From: Magicicada septendecula
Taxonomy: Eukaryota; Arthropoda; Insecta; Hemiptera; Cicadidae
Assembly: GCA_034769895.1 (NCBI GenBank)
Contig: CM068373.1
Coordinates: 436,771,080 to 436,835,079 of the forward strand
Reading direction: 5' to 3'
DNA: 64,000 bases
Shown: in pieces, positions 10,063-19,626 of the stretch
Layout: each line of letters begins with the position of its first letter
Numbering within the stretch: position 1 is the first letter of the stretch
Position numbers and translations under genes: made by a program
The notes under the pieces: model-generated
Told to the model about the DNA's origin: nothing
What the model saw: the letters and a program-made list of their open reading frames with translations, nothing else
Database searches by the model: none

Positions 10063-10702
10063 AATTTCGATCTCAAGGCGCGTAAAAACTTACGAGCAGT
10101 GCAAAGTGACGGACTTTAAGCGTCGTAAGGGAGTTAGTGTGTGCCCGTTTTCGGATATTAGTGTGGCATACCTGTATGCGTCCAAGTATTATTAGGGCAT
10201 TGAAACTGTTGTGCGTAAGTTCCGCAAAATCATTTAACTTGCAAATCAAATGCGTAAAATTGCGGTTTGCAATAAGTTCGCAAGTGTCTACCGGACAATC
10301 TATTACATGCAGCGCAGACAGAATTGGACAGGTACGACACATCTACGCAGAGGCAGACAGACGCATCTTATCTCACTGCATTGCAAAAATCCGACGTCAC
10401 GAGCCTGCCGATATCTCAAGAGATAACAACCCATTCTACTTAACGGCAACTACGTCATCCTGGTTAACTCTTATCCGACATCAGCTGATAATCTCTACAA
10501 CCGTATGTAGCTTATTATCTCGAATCAGTGGAAGTTCCAAGTAAGACGTTTTTGCCATGGTATATTTTGAACTATTATGTACTCATTATGTTATGTTGTA
10601 TTATTTGTTTTCAATTATTCTTTTTAACTATTAACACGTAGTTATATTGCTGAGAACTGAATTGCCTGTTTTACTTTCGTTCCATGTCTTAATAAGCTCA
10701 AT
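10063..10702 (+). other. Leader of the old BEL element
   Basis: About 640 bp between the primer site and the gag start. The open frame at 10137-10544 has no recognisable domain. The nested BEL has an untranslated leader of similar length (about 810 bp), so this is probably untranslated too. Confidence 0.55.
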
Positions 10703-11633
10703 ATGGCCTAAAGTAAACAGCTCATAAGGCAAAGGGCCGTTATTAAGGCCTCAATAACAAGAATCAATATTTTTGCGGATGCTTTCGACATAACAAAAAA
10801 TGGCGTCCACGCGTTGCATGTTAAATTAAGGTCGCTGGTGGAGCTCCAGCGCAAATATGACACAATTCAATCCGAACTCGAGTTGTCCGAGGACGTTGTT
10901 TTTGACGCGGATAGCAATCGAATCCAGGTGGAAGATGATTTATGTATAATCGAGTGCAAACTGCAAAATCTTATAGAAAAATTCTCGACTAATCTTACTG
11001 AGAATTCAAATACTACTGCTAATGACTGTAGAGCGGAAAGATTCGCTCATGTCACGCAACTGGAGCCCATTAAATTCCCAGAATTTAGCGGAAATGTTAT
11101 GGAGTGGCAACACTACATACACATATTCAACGACTTGGTAGATTATCACTTGGATCTTACCAACATACAAAAGTTTCATTACTTACACAATTCATTAAAG
11201 GATGAAGCGCTCCAAGTTATACAATCGCTGCCTATAAGCGGTGAGAATAAAATTATGGCGTAGCCCTAGGTTACTCAAGACAAGATTTGACAATAAGCTA
11301 ATTATCGCCATCCACCATGTCGAAGATATACTGAAAATCAATTCTATCGATAGGCAATCGGTGGGTAGCACATCTAAATTTCTTAATAAAAGAACCACAA
11401 CCATAAACGCTCTCAAGGTTATGGCGTTACCTGTAAATATGTATGAGCTTATTGTCACTCAGCTATTAGCGTCGAAATTGACTTGAATACTTCCAAACGT
11501 TGGATGGAGTTGCTCTCTAACATCAACTTTCCCGATTTTGAAGGGTTGATTGAGTTTTTAAACAATAGGAGATCGGTGCTGGAAACCGTGGTGGCAGATT
11601 CCGAGAGTGGTCGGGCAGGCAACTCAGCAAGGC
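10703..11633 (+). pseudogene. Old BEL gag, N-terminal part
   Basis: The ATG at 10703 aligns with the nested BEL start, but codon 3 is TAA. The next codons read IKASI-type sequence and LRSLVELQRKYD, clearly homologous to the nested Gag (DUF1759-type region). The frame is open to 11263. A frameshift near 11250 then moves the reading to 11241-11486, and a second near 11480 moves it again up to the insertion. The last codons before the insertion join in register to 59558, showing that the gypsy array landed inside this gene. Dead copy. Confidence 0.82.
11630..11633 (+). other. Target-site duplication AGGC, left
   Basis: The four bases before the first gypsy LTR are repeated right after the fourth LTR at 59554-59557. 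None of the inner LTR boundaries has AGGC, so the whole array sits at one integration site. Confidence 0.85.
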
Positions 11634-11658
11634 TGTGCTGAGTCAAATGATTCAGCGC
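11634..11658 (+). promoter_or_regulatory. Palindromic LTR tip with AP-1 type site
   Basis: GCTGAGTCAAATGATTCAGC (11637-11656) is an inverted repeat with one mismatch at the LTR's 5' tip. It contains TGAGTCA, the AP-1/bZIP consensus, and TGATTCA. It could be an integrase-recognised end, an enhancer, or both. The same sequence is at the start of all four LTRs. Confidence 0.4.
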
Positions 11659-12116
11659 GAGTTTATTGGCATTTTTTTTTGACGGTAAAGACAGTACAAA
11701 AGTTAATGTAATAAGGAGTGCTGCTCTCTACCCGCGGATAGGAGAGGCTACCGTTTTCGAGTTTTCACCGTTTGATTGGTGTTTCCATCTGCTGAGTTTT
11801 TCCAGCAGTTTTAAACAACAGTGCCGCAGCCTGGTGAGATTTTCGTTACCCAAACGAGTGAGGCGTTCCGTTTTAGTTTGTCTCAAAATCGAAGCCTAGC
11901 TGAGGACCTCGTAGAAAATCTCTTCGGTGGAGAGTTTAGTGTGAAAATCTAGCGTCGACTTCTTTTAAATATGAGATAAGTTTCTTAATGACTGCGGGTT
12001 CACTGAACAGAGACAAGTCCTGCTGCCACTGAACGAAATGACATCTTAAAAGCTCCACACTCGACACCGAAGAGAACAACGTCCGCAACAACATGCCAAT
12101 CATGAGATCGCCACGC

Positions 12117-12124
12117 TATAAATA
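12117..12124 (+). promoter_or_regulatory. TATA box of the gypsy LTR
   Basis: TATAAATA within GC-balanced sequence, about 480 bases into the LTR. It is the best core-promoter candidate. It is repeated in the other LTRs at 27376, 42632 and 57888. The start site is not determined. Confidence 0.5.
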
Positions 12125-13688
12125 AGAGATCATCCTTCTGGGCACATATAAGCAGGTGAAAAATATCCATTTATATTCACACGTAGAATCAACATGGCAC
12201 CAGTTATACATTCATTTGGATCCCCAATTGATGGGACAGTTTAGTGTGAACACTAAGTATTAATTGTAAATTTCAATACATGTATAGTAAATTGTCAGTT
12301 CAGAGACTGACATGTGTACCACACAGCATCCAACTTAGATTTCCACTCATTTCTTTATAGAACTTTCGCTACAGATTTAAAGTCAGTTTTGTTATTAATA
12401 TTTTCTCAAGTTTAATTTACTCTGCATTAAAACATATATTTTCTCTTATTTTTAAAATCAGGTTAGGTCATTTGTATAAAAGATTACTGGGGAGGTAGGT
12501 GTTATTTTAAATTAGTTTCAACCAAGCTGTGCCTGTCGAAACACTTTTCAACTTGTTTGTCGAAACAAGGTTGTTGAAACAAATTTGTTGAGACTGGTTA
12601 TAAGTTGAAGAAACATGTCCGTCTCTGACACACACACAAATGTATTTTTTTTATATAAGGTGCTAATATGGTGCAATTTTTTTCTTTACATTAACTGGCC
12701 CTATTTTAGTCTATATAAATTCTTTATATTAATCATGGTAACTGGGGGGCGTTAATTATTTTAAATAATTTTATTTCTCACCTTAATTAAGTATTTTAGC
12801 ACTTAGCCACTTAGGCACTTCTTTTAAATTTTTAATGTCCTGGGGACATTTGTATGCTATACTTTATGATACACATGACGTGCAATTAACCCACACCATG
12901 GGGGTACATTTATAGAAATAAATCTTTAATCCTAATTGGGATTCCTATAAAGAAGAAGTTTAGAATTTATATACACCAGAAGGGTAATATAAAAAAGGGC
13001 GTGGCAAGAGACCTTTATGTATTTGTATACTATTGTATATGTAATTTGTCTTGTGGAACGTGTTATGTCTGTATATTTCTGTGTACATTTTGGGGGATAT
13101 ATATATATAAATATTATGCATTGCTGCACTTTTGGTGGGATATAGGGATTTTATTATTATTAGAATTTGTATACACCAGTAGACGAGTATTCTATCTCAA
13201 TAATCGTGGCTGATCATTTCTTTATGAAAATTAATTATTTTATTTACCAAGTATAGTAAGTGTCACCTTTAAAGTTCATTTAAATTGGATGAATAATTAT
13301 TTTAATTATTAATAGTAACTGTGAATGAAATTATTTACCTTCATCAATTTATATAATGCATTTTAAAAGAAACATATGATATAAATTTTATATTTTAAGA
13401 AATAGTTTAATGGGAGTTTTATTTTGAGGTTAATGATTATTTTACATTTTCAATTCATTGATGGTGACATAGCAATTATTTTTCATGGACTCAGTTAATA
13501 TTTTTCAGGTGGCCTTGTTGAGAGGGTATACTTCTTTAGTTAACCATTTAAAAGGGGAATTCTAAATCACTGTTGTTTTATGTTATTAATATTATGAGAT
13601 ACAATAATAAAACCATTGTTAATTATTTAATTCTTGAGTTTTTATTGCAAGTCCCGTCTTACTGGATCCAGCGCAATTTTTAGCTTCT

Positions 13689-13753
13689 CTAGGCCTTAGC
13701 CTAGTTTTAATTAACTTGTAACCCCTCTTTACAAAAAGAAATATTCTTTTTGT
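13689..13753 (+). promoter_or_regulatory. Two hairpins at the 3' end of the gypsy LTR
   Basis: CTAGGC/GCCTAG (13689-13694 and 13699-13704, loop CTTA) is followed by ACAAAAAGAA/TTCTTTTTGT (13731-13740 and 13744-13753, loop ATA). Both have perfect stems and end about 30 bases before the LTR boundary. They may shape the 5' leader or RNA 3' end formation. Confidence 0.45.
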
Positions 13754-13786
13754 TTTAAGTACTCAAAATGAAGTAGGGGTTTCATT

Positions 13787-13797
13787 TGGTAGCAGAG
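13787..13797 (+). promoter_or_regulatory. Primer binding site, initiator tRNA-Met type (unit 1)
   Basis: TGGTAGCAGAG lies two bases after the LTR end. It is complementary to the CUCUGCUACCA 3' end of animal initiator tRNA-Met (11 of 11). The match stops at the next base. This sets the start of minus-strand synthesis for the gypsy element. Confidence 0.75.
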
Positions 13798-14423
13798 CGT
13801 GGTTACGACAAGGGTCCTGTGGGTGTGACGGGGCTTGCAAACTTAGGAAATATTTTAAAATTTTCACAATGTTTAGTTCTTAAATAGAACTTAGAAAAAT
13901 TTTCAAGGCCCTATATCCCAAGGTTGAAAATATTTTGTTAGTTTTAAGGTTTGAAATATATGTATATGTACTTGCCCGCCTTGCATAAGTGAATAGTGCC
14001 ACGTGGTAGGAAATTTTAGAAGGGGAAATCCCTGGGCAAGACTTATCGCAGTCGGTGCTTAGTTAGTTTGAGTTTACCTTACCCATGTTTGGGGAGGTGT
14101 TGCGGTTTTTTGTGATTAGGCGGTATGGCCCGATCGGCAGTCGGTTTCTGCCGATAAATGGTAGCCGGAGGTAACCTAAGAAATGGTTAAAATAAATTTT
14201 CGTTGGTCGGTATTTTGTTTTTCGTGTTGTGCGTGTTGTGTGTGTGTCGCGTTCCTTTTGTCTGGTGTAATCGAGTGTGAGCTGTTCAGGTAGTGGGCTA
14301 GTTCTCGCATCGTTAGGTGGACCCGCAGTCTACTCTTTGGAAGAACAGTACTTGGGTTTTTCAGATTCTGATTAGTTAGAATAAGTTTTAAAGTTTTGTT
14401 AAGTGTGCCGACCGCGAAGTGAG
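13798..14423 (+). other. Gypsy 5' leader
   Basis: About 625 bp between the primer site and the gag ATG, with no long frame. It contains a perfect stem-loop at 14133-14155 and a GT-rich tract near 14225-14250. Confidence 0.7.
14133..14155 (+). promoter_or_regulatory. Leader stem-loop of gypsy
   Basis: ATCGGCAG (14133-14140) pairs perfectly with CTGCCGAT (14148-14155) around the loop TCGGTTT. Its position between primer site and gag is where packaging or dimerisation hairpins usually lie; that role is inferred. It is present unchanged at 29392-29414 and 44648-44670. Confidence 0.5.
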
Positions 14424-15695
14424 ATGACGTCGATAAATCCTGAGTTGTTTGTTAGGGAGGAAATTGAGTTCGAGCTCCGGGCCCGGGGTAAAGAAACCCA
14501 AGGCAATGTCCAAACCTTACGGCGGCTGCTCCGTGAAGCGCTGACCGCGGGAGATGCGCTCTCCAGGGTCAATATCACTGACCCCGAGAGGGAGTGGGAA
14601 CGGTGCACGGAAAAGTGGGGTGAGCTGAAGGAGTTGGCTCAATCCGTCGAAAGTTTGGAGGAGAGACCGGGATGCTCTCTCGTTGTCCGGCGGATCCGGC
14701 AACGTATGCAGCACTTGATTCATCGGCTGCAGAATTTACTGGCACAAGTCAGTGAACCGCCATATATAATACCGCCACCATATAATATAACAGAAATTAT
14801 CCAGGAGATTACCTCGACCCTCCAAGGGTCACCACCGGTAAGAGCATCCACCCCAATTCCGGTTGTTGAGGAGTCCGTGATCTCAGCGCTGAACACTTCT
14901 TCATACAGAGAAGTAGAGCCTGTACGGACTGGTTCCGGGGCGGCAACGTACAACCACCTGCCCAACCCACTTGCCGATATTATTAAACAACTGCCAGTCG
15001 TGGACGGACTGGAAGCAGATAAACTACTCCCGTTTTTTAAGATAGTCTTTGAATTGAAGGACTATCCGGGTATGCTGGAGCGAACGGTGCTCGAACTCAT
15101 CTTCCCCTACTGTCGCGGTACCATGGCTGACAGGGTGGCGGAGGTAATGCGACGTAAGGAAGGTGTGGATGAGTTCCACCGGGTGGTGCTGAGGGCGTTC
15201 GTACCCAGTAGAATGATGGAGCAATTGCGCCATCGGCATTTTTATAAAGTACAGGCACGGGGCGAAACATTGGCCCAGTATGTGCTGCGAATGCGCCAGG
15301 TAGCGCGTATTCTGGGAATGGGCATGTCGGAGGAAGAGGTAGTCCAACACATCCTCGACGGCGTCTCTGCCGACGACCGTCTGCGACTAGTTTTTGCACA
15401 GCGGCCGCAGTGGTTTACCGACCTGGAGCGACTCTGCGTTATGACGGAGACCATGCAGATGACCGACCAGGCGAGCGGAAACAGTAGACGAGCCGAACCA
15501 AGACCTCAGACATCGGAAGGGGCCAGAGAGCCTACCTTCCCCCGACAGGCCCAGCCAGCTCGAAATCGTCAGCAAACAAATCCAAAGACTGTGATTTGTT
15601 ATAATTGTAACCGCCCGGGACACGTGGCGAGAAATTGTATGCGAGGGCGCGCGCGACCAGCACCACCTATGTCTAGACCAGCGCCAAAAAACTAA
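14424..15695 (+). CDS. Gypsy Gag (unit 1)
   Basis: Structural protein forming the cytoplasmic particle that packages element RNA. I chose the ATG at 14424 (MTSINPELF, 423 codons); the frame upstream to 14403 begins with GTG, and no earlier in-frame ATG is seen. The middle of the protein (codons about 190-330) looks like the retrotransposon gag domain, with a FFKIVFELKDYPG start and an LRMRQVARILG segment. A single CCHC knuckle lies at C392, C395, H400, C405. The C-terminus is basic and proline-rich. The frame ends at a TAA that is part of a frameshift signal into pol. The protein is identical in all three units; unit 1 has synonymous differences at 14531 and 14936. Confidence 0.88.
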   Translation: MTSINPELFVREEIEFELRARGKETQGNVQTLRRLLREALTAGDALSRVNITDPEREWERCTEKWGELKELAQSVESLEERPGCSLVVRRIRQRMQHLIHRLQNLLAQVSEPPYIIPPPYNITEIIQEITSTLQGSPPVRASTPIPVVEESVISALNTSSYREVEPVRTGSGAATYNHLPNPLADIIKQLPVVDGLEADKLLPFFKIVFELKDYPGMLERTVLELIFPYCRGTMADRVAEVMRRKEGVDEFHRVVLRAFVPSRMMEQLRHRHFYKVQARGETLAQYVLRMRQVARILGMGMSEEEVVQHILDGVSADDRLRLVFAQRPQWFTDLERLCVMTETMQMTDQASGNSRRAEPRPQTSEGAREPTFPRQAQPARNRQQTNPKTVICYNCNRPGHVARNCMRGRARPAPPMSRPAPKN

Positions 15696-15732
15696 GTAGA
15701 CAGGGGAAGATATTTCGGAGGATGTCTTCCCC
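15686..15732 (+). promoter_or_regulatory. -1 ribosomal frameshift signal, gag to pol (unit 1)
   Basis: The heptamer AAAAAAC at 15686-15692 lies in the correct phase (A AAA AAC relative to gag) and is followed at once by the gag stop TAA. A stem-loop starts ten bases later. GGGGAAGA (15703-15710) pairs with TCTTCCCC (15725-15732), extendable by a U-G and an A-U pair. Slipping back one base puts the ribosome in the pol frame, which is open from 15692 with no stop before the protease. Confidence 0.82.
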
Positions 15733-17786
15733 CCGCTTCAATTCTGTTCAACTTCCGTCGACCTCCAGGCAGCCGTTAAAAGCCCCATCTTCAAATATCA
15801 AGGTCCAGTCCGCTACCTCGCAACAACTTTCTGTATGCCCCTTTCTGTCGCTCGAGGTAAAGGGGGGTCAGCTCAGAGCCTTAGTTGACTCCGGTTCAGC
15901 CCGATCCATCATTTCATCTCGGGTACATGCGGACCTTGAACAACAAGGTTTAATTATAAGGTCAGAAAAGTCATCTGCTATATGCTGGACGGCATCCCGT
16001 GAAATCTTGCCTATCTCCCGGGTTACTTCCTTTAAGATCAAAATTGATGGGTTTTCTTGGGTGTGGTCTTTTCTGGTTTCTCCTGCTCTGGGAGTGGATT
16101 GTATCATTGGTGCCGATTTTATCGCAAAAAGTGGTCTCGTGCTGGACATCCAAGCGCACCAATGTTTTTTTAAATTTAATCGGGAGGTTTTAATTCCGTT
16201 CCTTGGGTACCAGGGCGCTAAGCCGGGTATCCAAGAAGTAGCTTGTCCCGATTCTGCACGAGACCATCTCACTCCATCCCAGCAGACGGCCTTAGATCAT
16301 TTGTGTGAGGAATTTCCCGAGGTGTTAACTCCTACTTTGGGACTCACACACCTGCTGGAATATAAAATCAGTCTAACAGATACGAAAATAGTGAGGTCAC
16401 ACCCTTACAAGTTTGCCCCTCCTAAGATGACCATTCTGCGAGAGAAGGTTCAAGAATTATTGGACCAAGGGGTGATTGAACCTTCTCATTCCAGCTATGC
16501 CAGTCCAGCATTTTTAGTGCCAAAGCCTGGTGGCAAACAAAGAATGGTAATAGATTACAGGAAGTTGAACGCCAATATCGAGGTGGATTCTGTTCCCCTC
16601 CCGGATTTACATTCGGCCTTTGATTGGTTCAGTGGGGACAGATTTTATACCATTATCGATCTGAACGCGGCCTATCATCAGATACCTCTTGCCAAAGAAA
16701 GTAAACCATACACAGCTTTTTGTGTACCCTGGAATTTGTACCAGTACACAAGGGTTCCCATGGGTTTGGCTGTGGGGGCCCAGACACTTACTCGCCTTCT
16801 TGACACTGTCTTTCACGACGTCAAATTCCGTTTCATCTATAATTATCTTGACGATCTGTTGGTGTATAGTGAGACTTTCGAGGATCATCTGCGGCATTTA
16901 AGAGAGGTGTTGGGTCGTTTAAGAGAGGCTGGCCTCACTGTCAATCCCGAAAAGGTTCGTTTCGCCCAAGAGAGTATTTCTTTCTTGGGCCATTTAATTT
17001 CATACAAGGGCGTGACGGTAGACCCAGAGAGGACACAAGGCATCCGTGACTTTCCTCCGCCAAGGGATGCGAAAGGCATAGCGAGATTCGTCGGTATGAT
17101 AAATTTTTATCGGCGTTTCATACCGAATATCGCTGAAATTGCCGCTCCCTTGAATGAACTGAGGAAGAAGGGGGCAAAGTTTTCATGGGGGGAAAACCAA
17201 CAGAAGGCTTTTGATACCTTAAAGGAAGCCATCATTTCCCCACCGGTGTTGCGGATGCCCGACTTTTCAAAGCCGTTCATTTTGCAGACGGACGCGAGTT
17301 CGGTTGCGCTCGGAGCGGTCCTTTCCCAGGTTATTGACGACGCTAGGCAGCCTGTGGCTTTTATCTCACGCACGTTGACCCAGCAAGAACGTAAATCATC
17401 CGTTTATGAGCTAGAGTGTTTAGCTGTTGTATACGCTCTAGATAAGTTCAGGCGTTTCCTGGAACATGCTGAGTTCCTGCTCGAGACCGACAATCAGGCT
17501 CTCTCATGGCTTCTAGCTCATCCCCGGCAACTGGGTAAAATTGGTAGATGGGTGGTGAAAATCTCATCCTTTAAGTTCACCGTGCAACACATCAGGGGAT
17601 CCCAGAATGTGGTTGCAGATGCCTTATCCCGTATGTTTTCCCAACCCAGTGATGCCCAAGCTGAGCAACCCTGTTCCGTTCTTCTAGATTTTCCGTTAGC
17701 CTTCACTGATGTGTTACCCCATCAGTTAAACGACGAAGTGCTGGGTCAAGTCATCCAAAATATTAAGCAGGGTAACGTACAGGCCC
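15692..17786 (+). pseudogene. Gypsy Pol, first part: protease, RT, RNase H (unit 1), cut by BEL
   Basis: Encodes the enzymes that mature Gag-Pol and copy element RNA into DNA. The frame is entered by -1 frameshifting; an internal ATG lies at 15722. Counting from that ATG, the protease active site D56-S-G lies in LVDSGSA with a later IIGADF. RT carries YLDD at residues 375-378, then a LGHLISYKGV thumb-side segment. RNase H has its first Asp at 524 (TDASSVALGA) and the TDNQAL segment. All catalytic motifs are present. The gene is broken only by the BEL inserted at 17786/17787, after which the frame reads 22 LTR-encoded codons to a stop at 17854. Integrase resumes at 25383. Unit 1 has C at 16150 where units 2 and 3 have T, a silent change. 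Confidence 0.88.
17782..17786 (+). other. Target-site duplication GGCCC, left (unit 1 BEL)
   Basis: GGCCC before the BEL 5' LTR is repeated at 25378-25382 after its 3' LTR. A 5 bp duplication is usual for BEL/Pao. Equivalent pairs are at 33041/40634 and 48297/55890. Confidence 0.85.
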
Positions 17787-18252
17787 TGTTTAAACTTTGT
17801 ACTGTTTTGTCAGTTGTAAGCAGTCTACTAACATTGCACGGCACGCGCGGATGACGTCACGCTCTTATCAAACCTTGCAATCGGCCAGCCTAGCCGACTG
17901 CAAGCCAGTATTAGTTCAGTTTATAACACGACTCCGAGCGCAACTCTCGTTAAACACTTCTCTTACAGCCGCGGCTTTTGGCTATTATACAGCATGCATT
18001 TATAACATTTCACTTTAATCGTCTACCTGCGTCCATCTGCAATGGACCACGATTTCATTCAAAATTAATCTCGGGCATTATCGCCTCAAATGCTTCCGCA
18101 CGTGCCGATCGTAACTAACAAACCAAATTATTCAATAAACGCATGTTCAATATCTCAAATACAGTCCACTTCTTTCTAACAAACAATCCAGCCTTCCTTA
18201 TTAGCGTCTTTGGAATAACTCGCGATTCTTCAAGAGCTTCCAAACCGCAACA
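17787..18252 (+). repeat. BEL 5' LTR, unit 1
   Basis: 466 bp, TGTTTAAAC to CCGCAACA. It differs from the 3' LTR by one base: G at 18232 against C at 25357. A CRE palindrome TGACGTCA is at 17852-17859. TTTATAA words at about 17920 and 17998 are possible TATA boxes. Confidence 0.9.
17852..17859 (+). promoter_or_regulatory. CRE palindrome in nested BEL LTR
   Basis: A perfect TGACGTCA lies 66 bases into the LTR. It is also in the 3' LTR at 24977 and in the other copies at 33111, 40233, 48367 and 55489. A further perfect copy lies in the element's 3' non-coding region at 24705. Confidence 0.5.
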
Positions 18253-18400
18253 TTTTTGGTCCTCCGGGCCGGATTTCACATTTCAGGCCAAAAACGACAT
18301 CATTTTTGGTCCAACCAGGCAGGATTTCATATTTTCAGGCCAAAACAAACTACATCATTTTTGGTCCCAACGGCACAGATTTCTCATACCTGAGTACACA
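18251..18400 (+). repeat. Threefold repeat containing the BEL primer site (unit 1)
   Basis: CATTTTTGGTCC recurs at 18251, 18301 and 18356, each followed by a GGATTTCA-like word and, in the first two, TTTCAGGCCAAAA. The first copy holds the primer site (18257-18276). The others are decayed versions of it. Confidence 0.75.
18257..18276 (+). promoter_or_regulatory. Primer binding site of nested BEL, tRNA-Tyr-like
   Basis: TGGTCCTCCGGGCCGGATTT lies four bases after the LTR. Against the complement of the insect tRNA-Tyr 3' end as I recall it (TGGTCCTTCGAGCCGGATTT) it matches at 18 of 20 positions. Confidence 0.5.
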
Positions 18401-19068
18401 GGCGACAGCATTTATTTATATACATCATTTCTGGAAAAACCAATCTGAAGTTAATCACGACAGACGGGCATCATTTTCGTCCTGAGCGACACCATTATCG
18501 TGAATCACGTCGCAGTCATCTCGACAAGATTCAGCCAAGCAGTAGACCAGAGACGACGGGACGAAACAGGACAACATTTTCGAGATTCCACAGCTTTAAT
18601 TGATGGAGGGTACAACATGAGGCAACGGCTGACCGGCAGAGACAGGAGGTGTAGCAGCTCCAAACGGGATCGAAGCCAGCTTCATCACGAATGGATCGAC
18701 GGCCACGTGACTATAAACTTTACCTATATTTGATTTATTTTTAATAATATTTCACTCAGTGTGTATTTTTTGACATATTTATATAAACAATTAACTTATT
18801 ACACAATATAAATTAATAGATGGTTGGCAGCTCATTATCAGTCAGAACTTTAAAGATAAAGCTATACTTTGTAATCATTTAGATTTATAATTTCAATAAT
18901 TTAACTGCCAACGAGTTTGATTAGTTAGAGAGGGTAAGTTTATGTTCAAACCAACGATCGCTAGCTACCAAACGTATTTAAACTCATTCAAAATTAAGTT
19001 TGTGGTTCACATGCTCGATGCTCAATTGTTTCTAAATATCTTTCCCTTTTATATCTCAAACTGTAATA
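18401..19068 (+). other. BEL leader
   Basis: Untranslated stretch before the gag-pol ATG. The 77-codon frame at 18500-18733 has no recognisable domain. Confidence 0.6.
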
Positions 19069-19626
19069 ATGGCCGATGTAAGGGCTCTGATAAAAAAACG
19101 AGGTACAATTAAGGCCTCAATATCCCGAATAAATACCTTCGCGGATAATTTTGATTTGTTAAACAGCGATCCTCATGCGCTCAAAATAAAACTGCGTCAT
19201 TTGATGGAATTATCCACCAAATATGACGAGATACAGTCACAAATCGAGGCTGAGGAAGCAGACGTTGCGTCAACAAGTGATAGAGTGCAAACGGAGGACG
19301 ATCTCTGTGCTATAGAATGTAAATTGCAACACTTGTTGGAGCAATCTGAGCACTTGAACCAAAAACCACTAATTAATACTGATGGTAAACAGCCTAAAAC
19401 AACCCCCATTCAATTGGAACCAATAAAATTACCACGGTTCGAGGGTAGTATTGTGGAATGGCAACATTATTACCATATTTTTATGGAACTAATTCATGTC
19501 AGAACAGACCTGACAGATATACAGAAGCTTCATTATTTGCACTCGTCATTACATGGCGAGGCGCTTAACGTAATAAAATCATTACCCATAACACATGAAA
19601 ATTACGCGGTGGCTTCGATCTGTTGA
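19069..19626 (+). pseudogene. BEL gag-pol, N-terminal piece (unit 1, frameshifted)
   Basis: The ATG at 19069 starts the same protein as the intact copies (MADVRALIKKRG). One A is missing between 19614 and 19615 (GGCTTCGATC here, GGCTATCGATC in units 2 and 3). This turns the reading after about 182 codons into SIC and a stop at 19624-19626. The break lies within the Gag N-terminal (DUF1759-type) region, so this copy would make neither full Gag nor Pol. Confidence 0.88.

Larger units (their letters stand above)
11634..13784 (+). repeat. Gypsy LTR 1 (outer 5' LTR)
   Basis: 2151 bp from TGTGCTGAG to GGGTTTCA. Its ends were fixed by the flanking AGGC and by the other three LTRs. It carries two private bases (T at 11859, A at 13580) not found in LTR 2, 3 or 4, and C at 12324, shared with LTR 4 only. 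A TATAAATA box is at 12117 and AATAAA-like words near 13604. Short recurring GTTGAAAC/GTCGAAAC words occur at about 12534-12613. The 77- and 65-70-codon frames inside it have no homology. Confidence 0.92.

Noticed and set aside
10137..10544. 135-codon frame in the old BEL leader as a gene
   Set aside because: No domain, it overlaps an opposite-strand frame, and it occupies the position of the untranslated leader in the young BEL.
11900..11917. Second CTGAGGA...GAAA pair in the gypsy LTR as a hammerhead core
   Set aside because: The intervening CCTCGTA cannot form stem II, and no stem I or U-H site fits.
11666..13213. 77-, 65- and 70-codon frames inside the gypsy LTR, repeated four times
   Set aside because: They repeat because the LTR repeats. 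No domain, and overlapping opposite-strand frames in AT-rich DNA.
14403..14423. Upstream start of gag at 14403
   Set aside because: The codon is GTG. The first in-frame ATG is at 14424 and gives a sensible Gag N-terminus.
14517..15623. Antisense frames of 68-108 codons across gypsy gag
   Set aside because: Shadow frames of the GC-rich gag codons with no homology.
17797..18018. 73-codon frame in the BEL LTR, seen six times
   Set aside because: Present wherever the LTR is; no homology and no reason to think it is translated.
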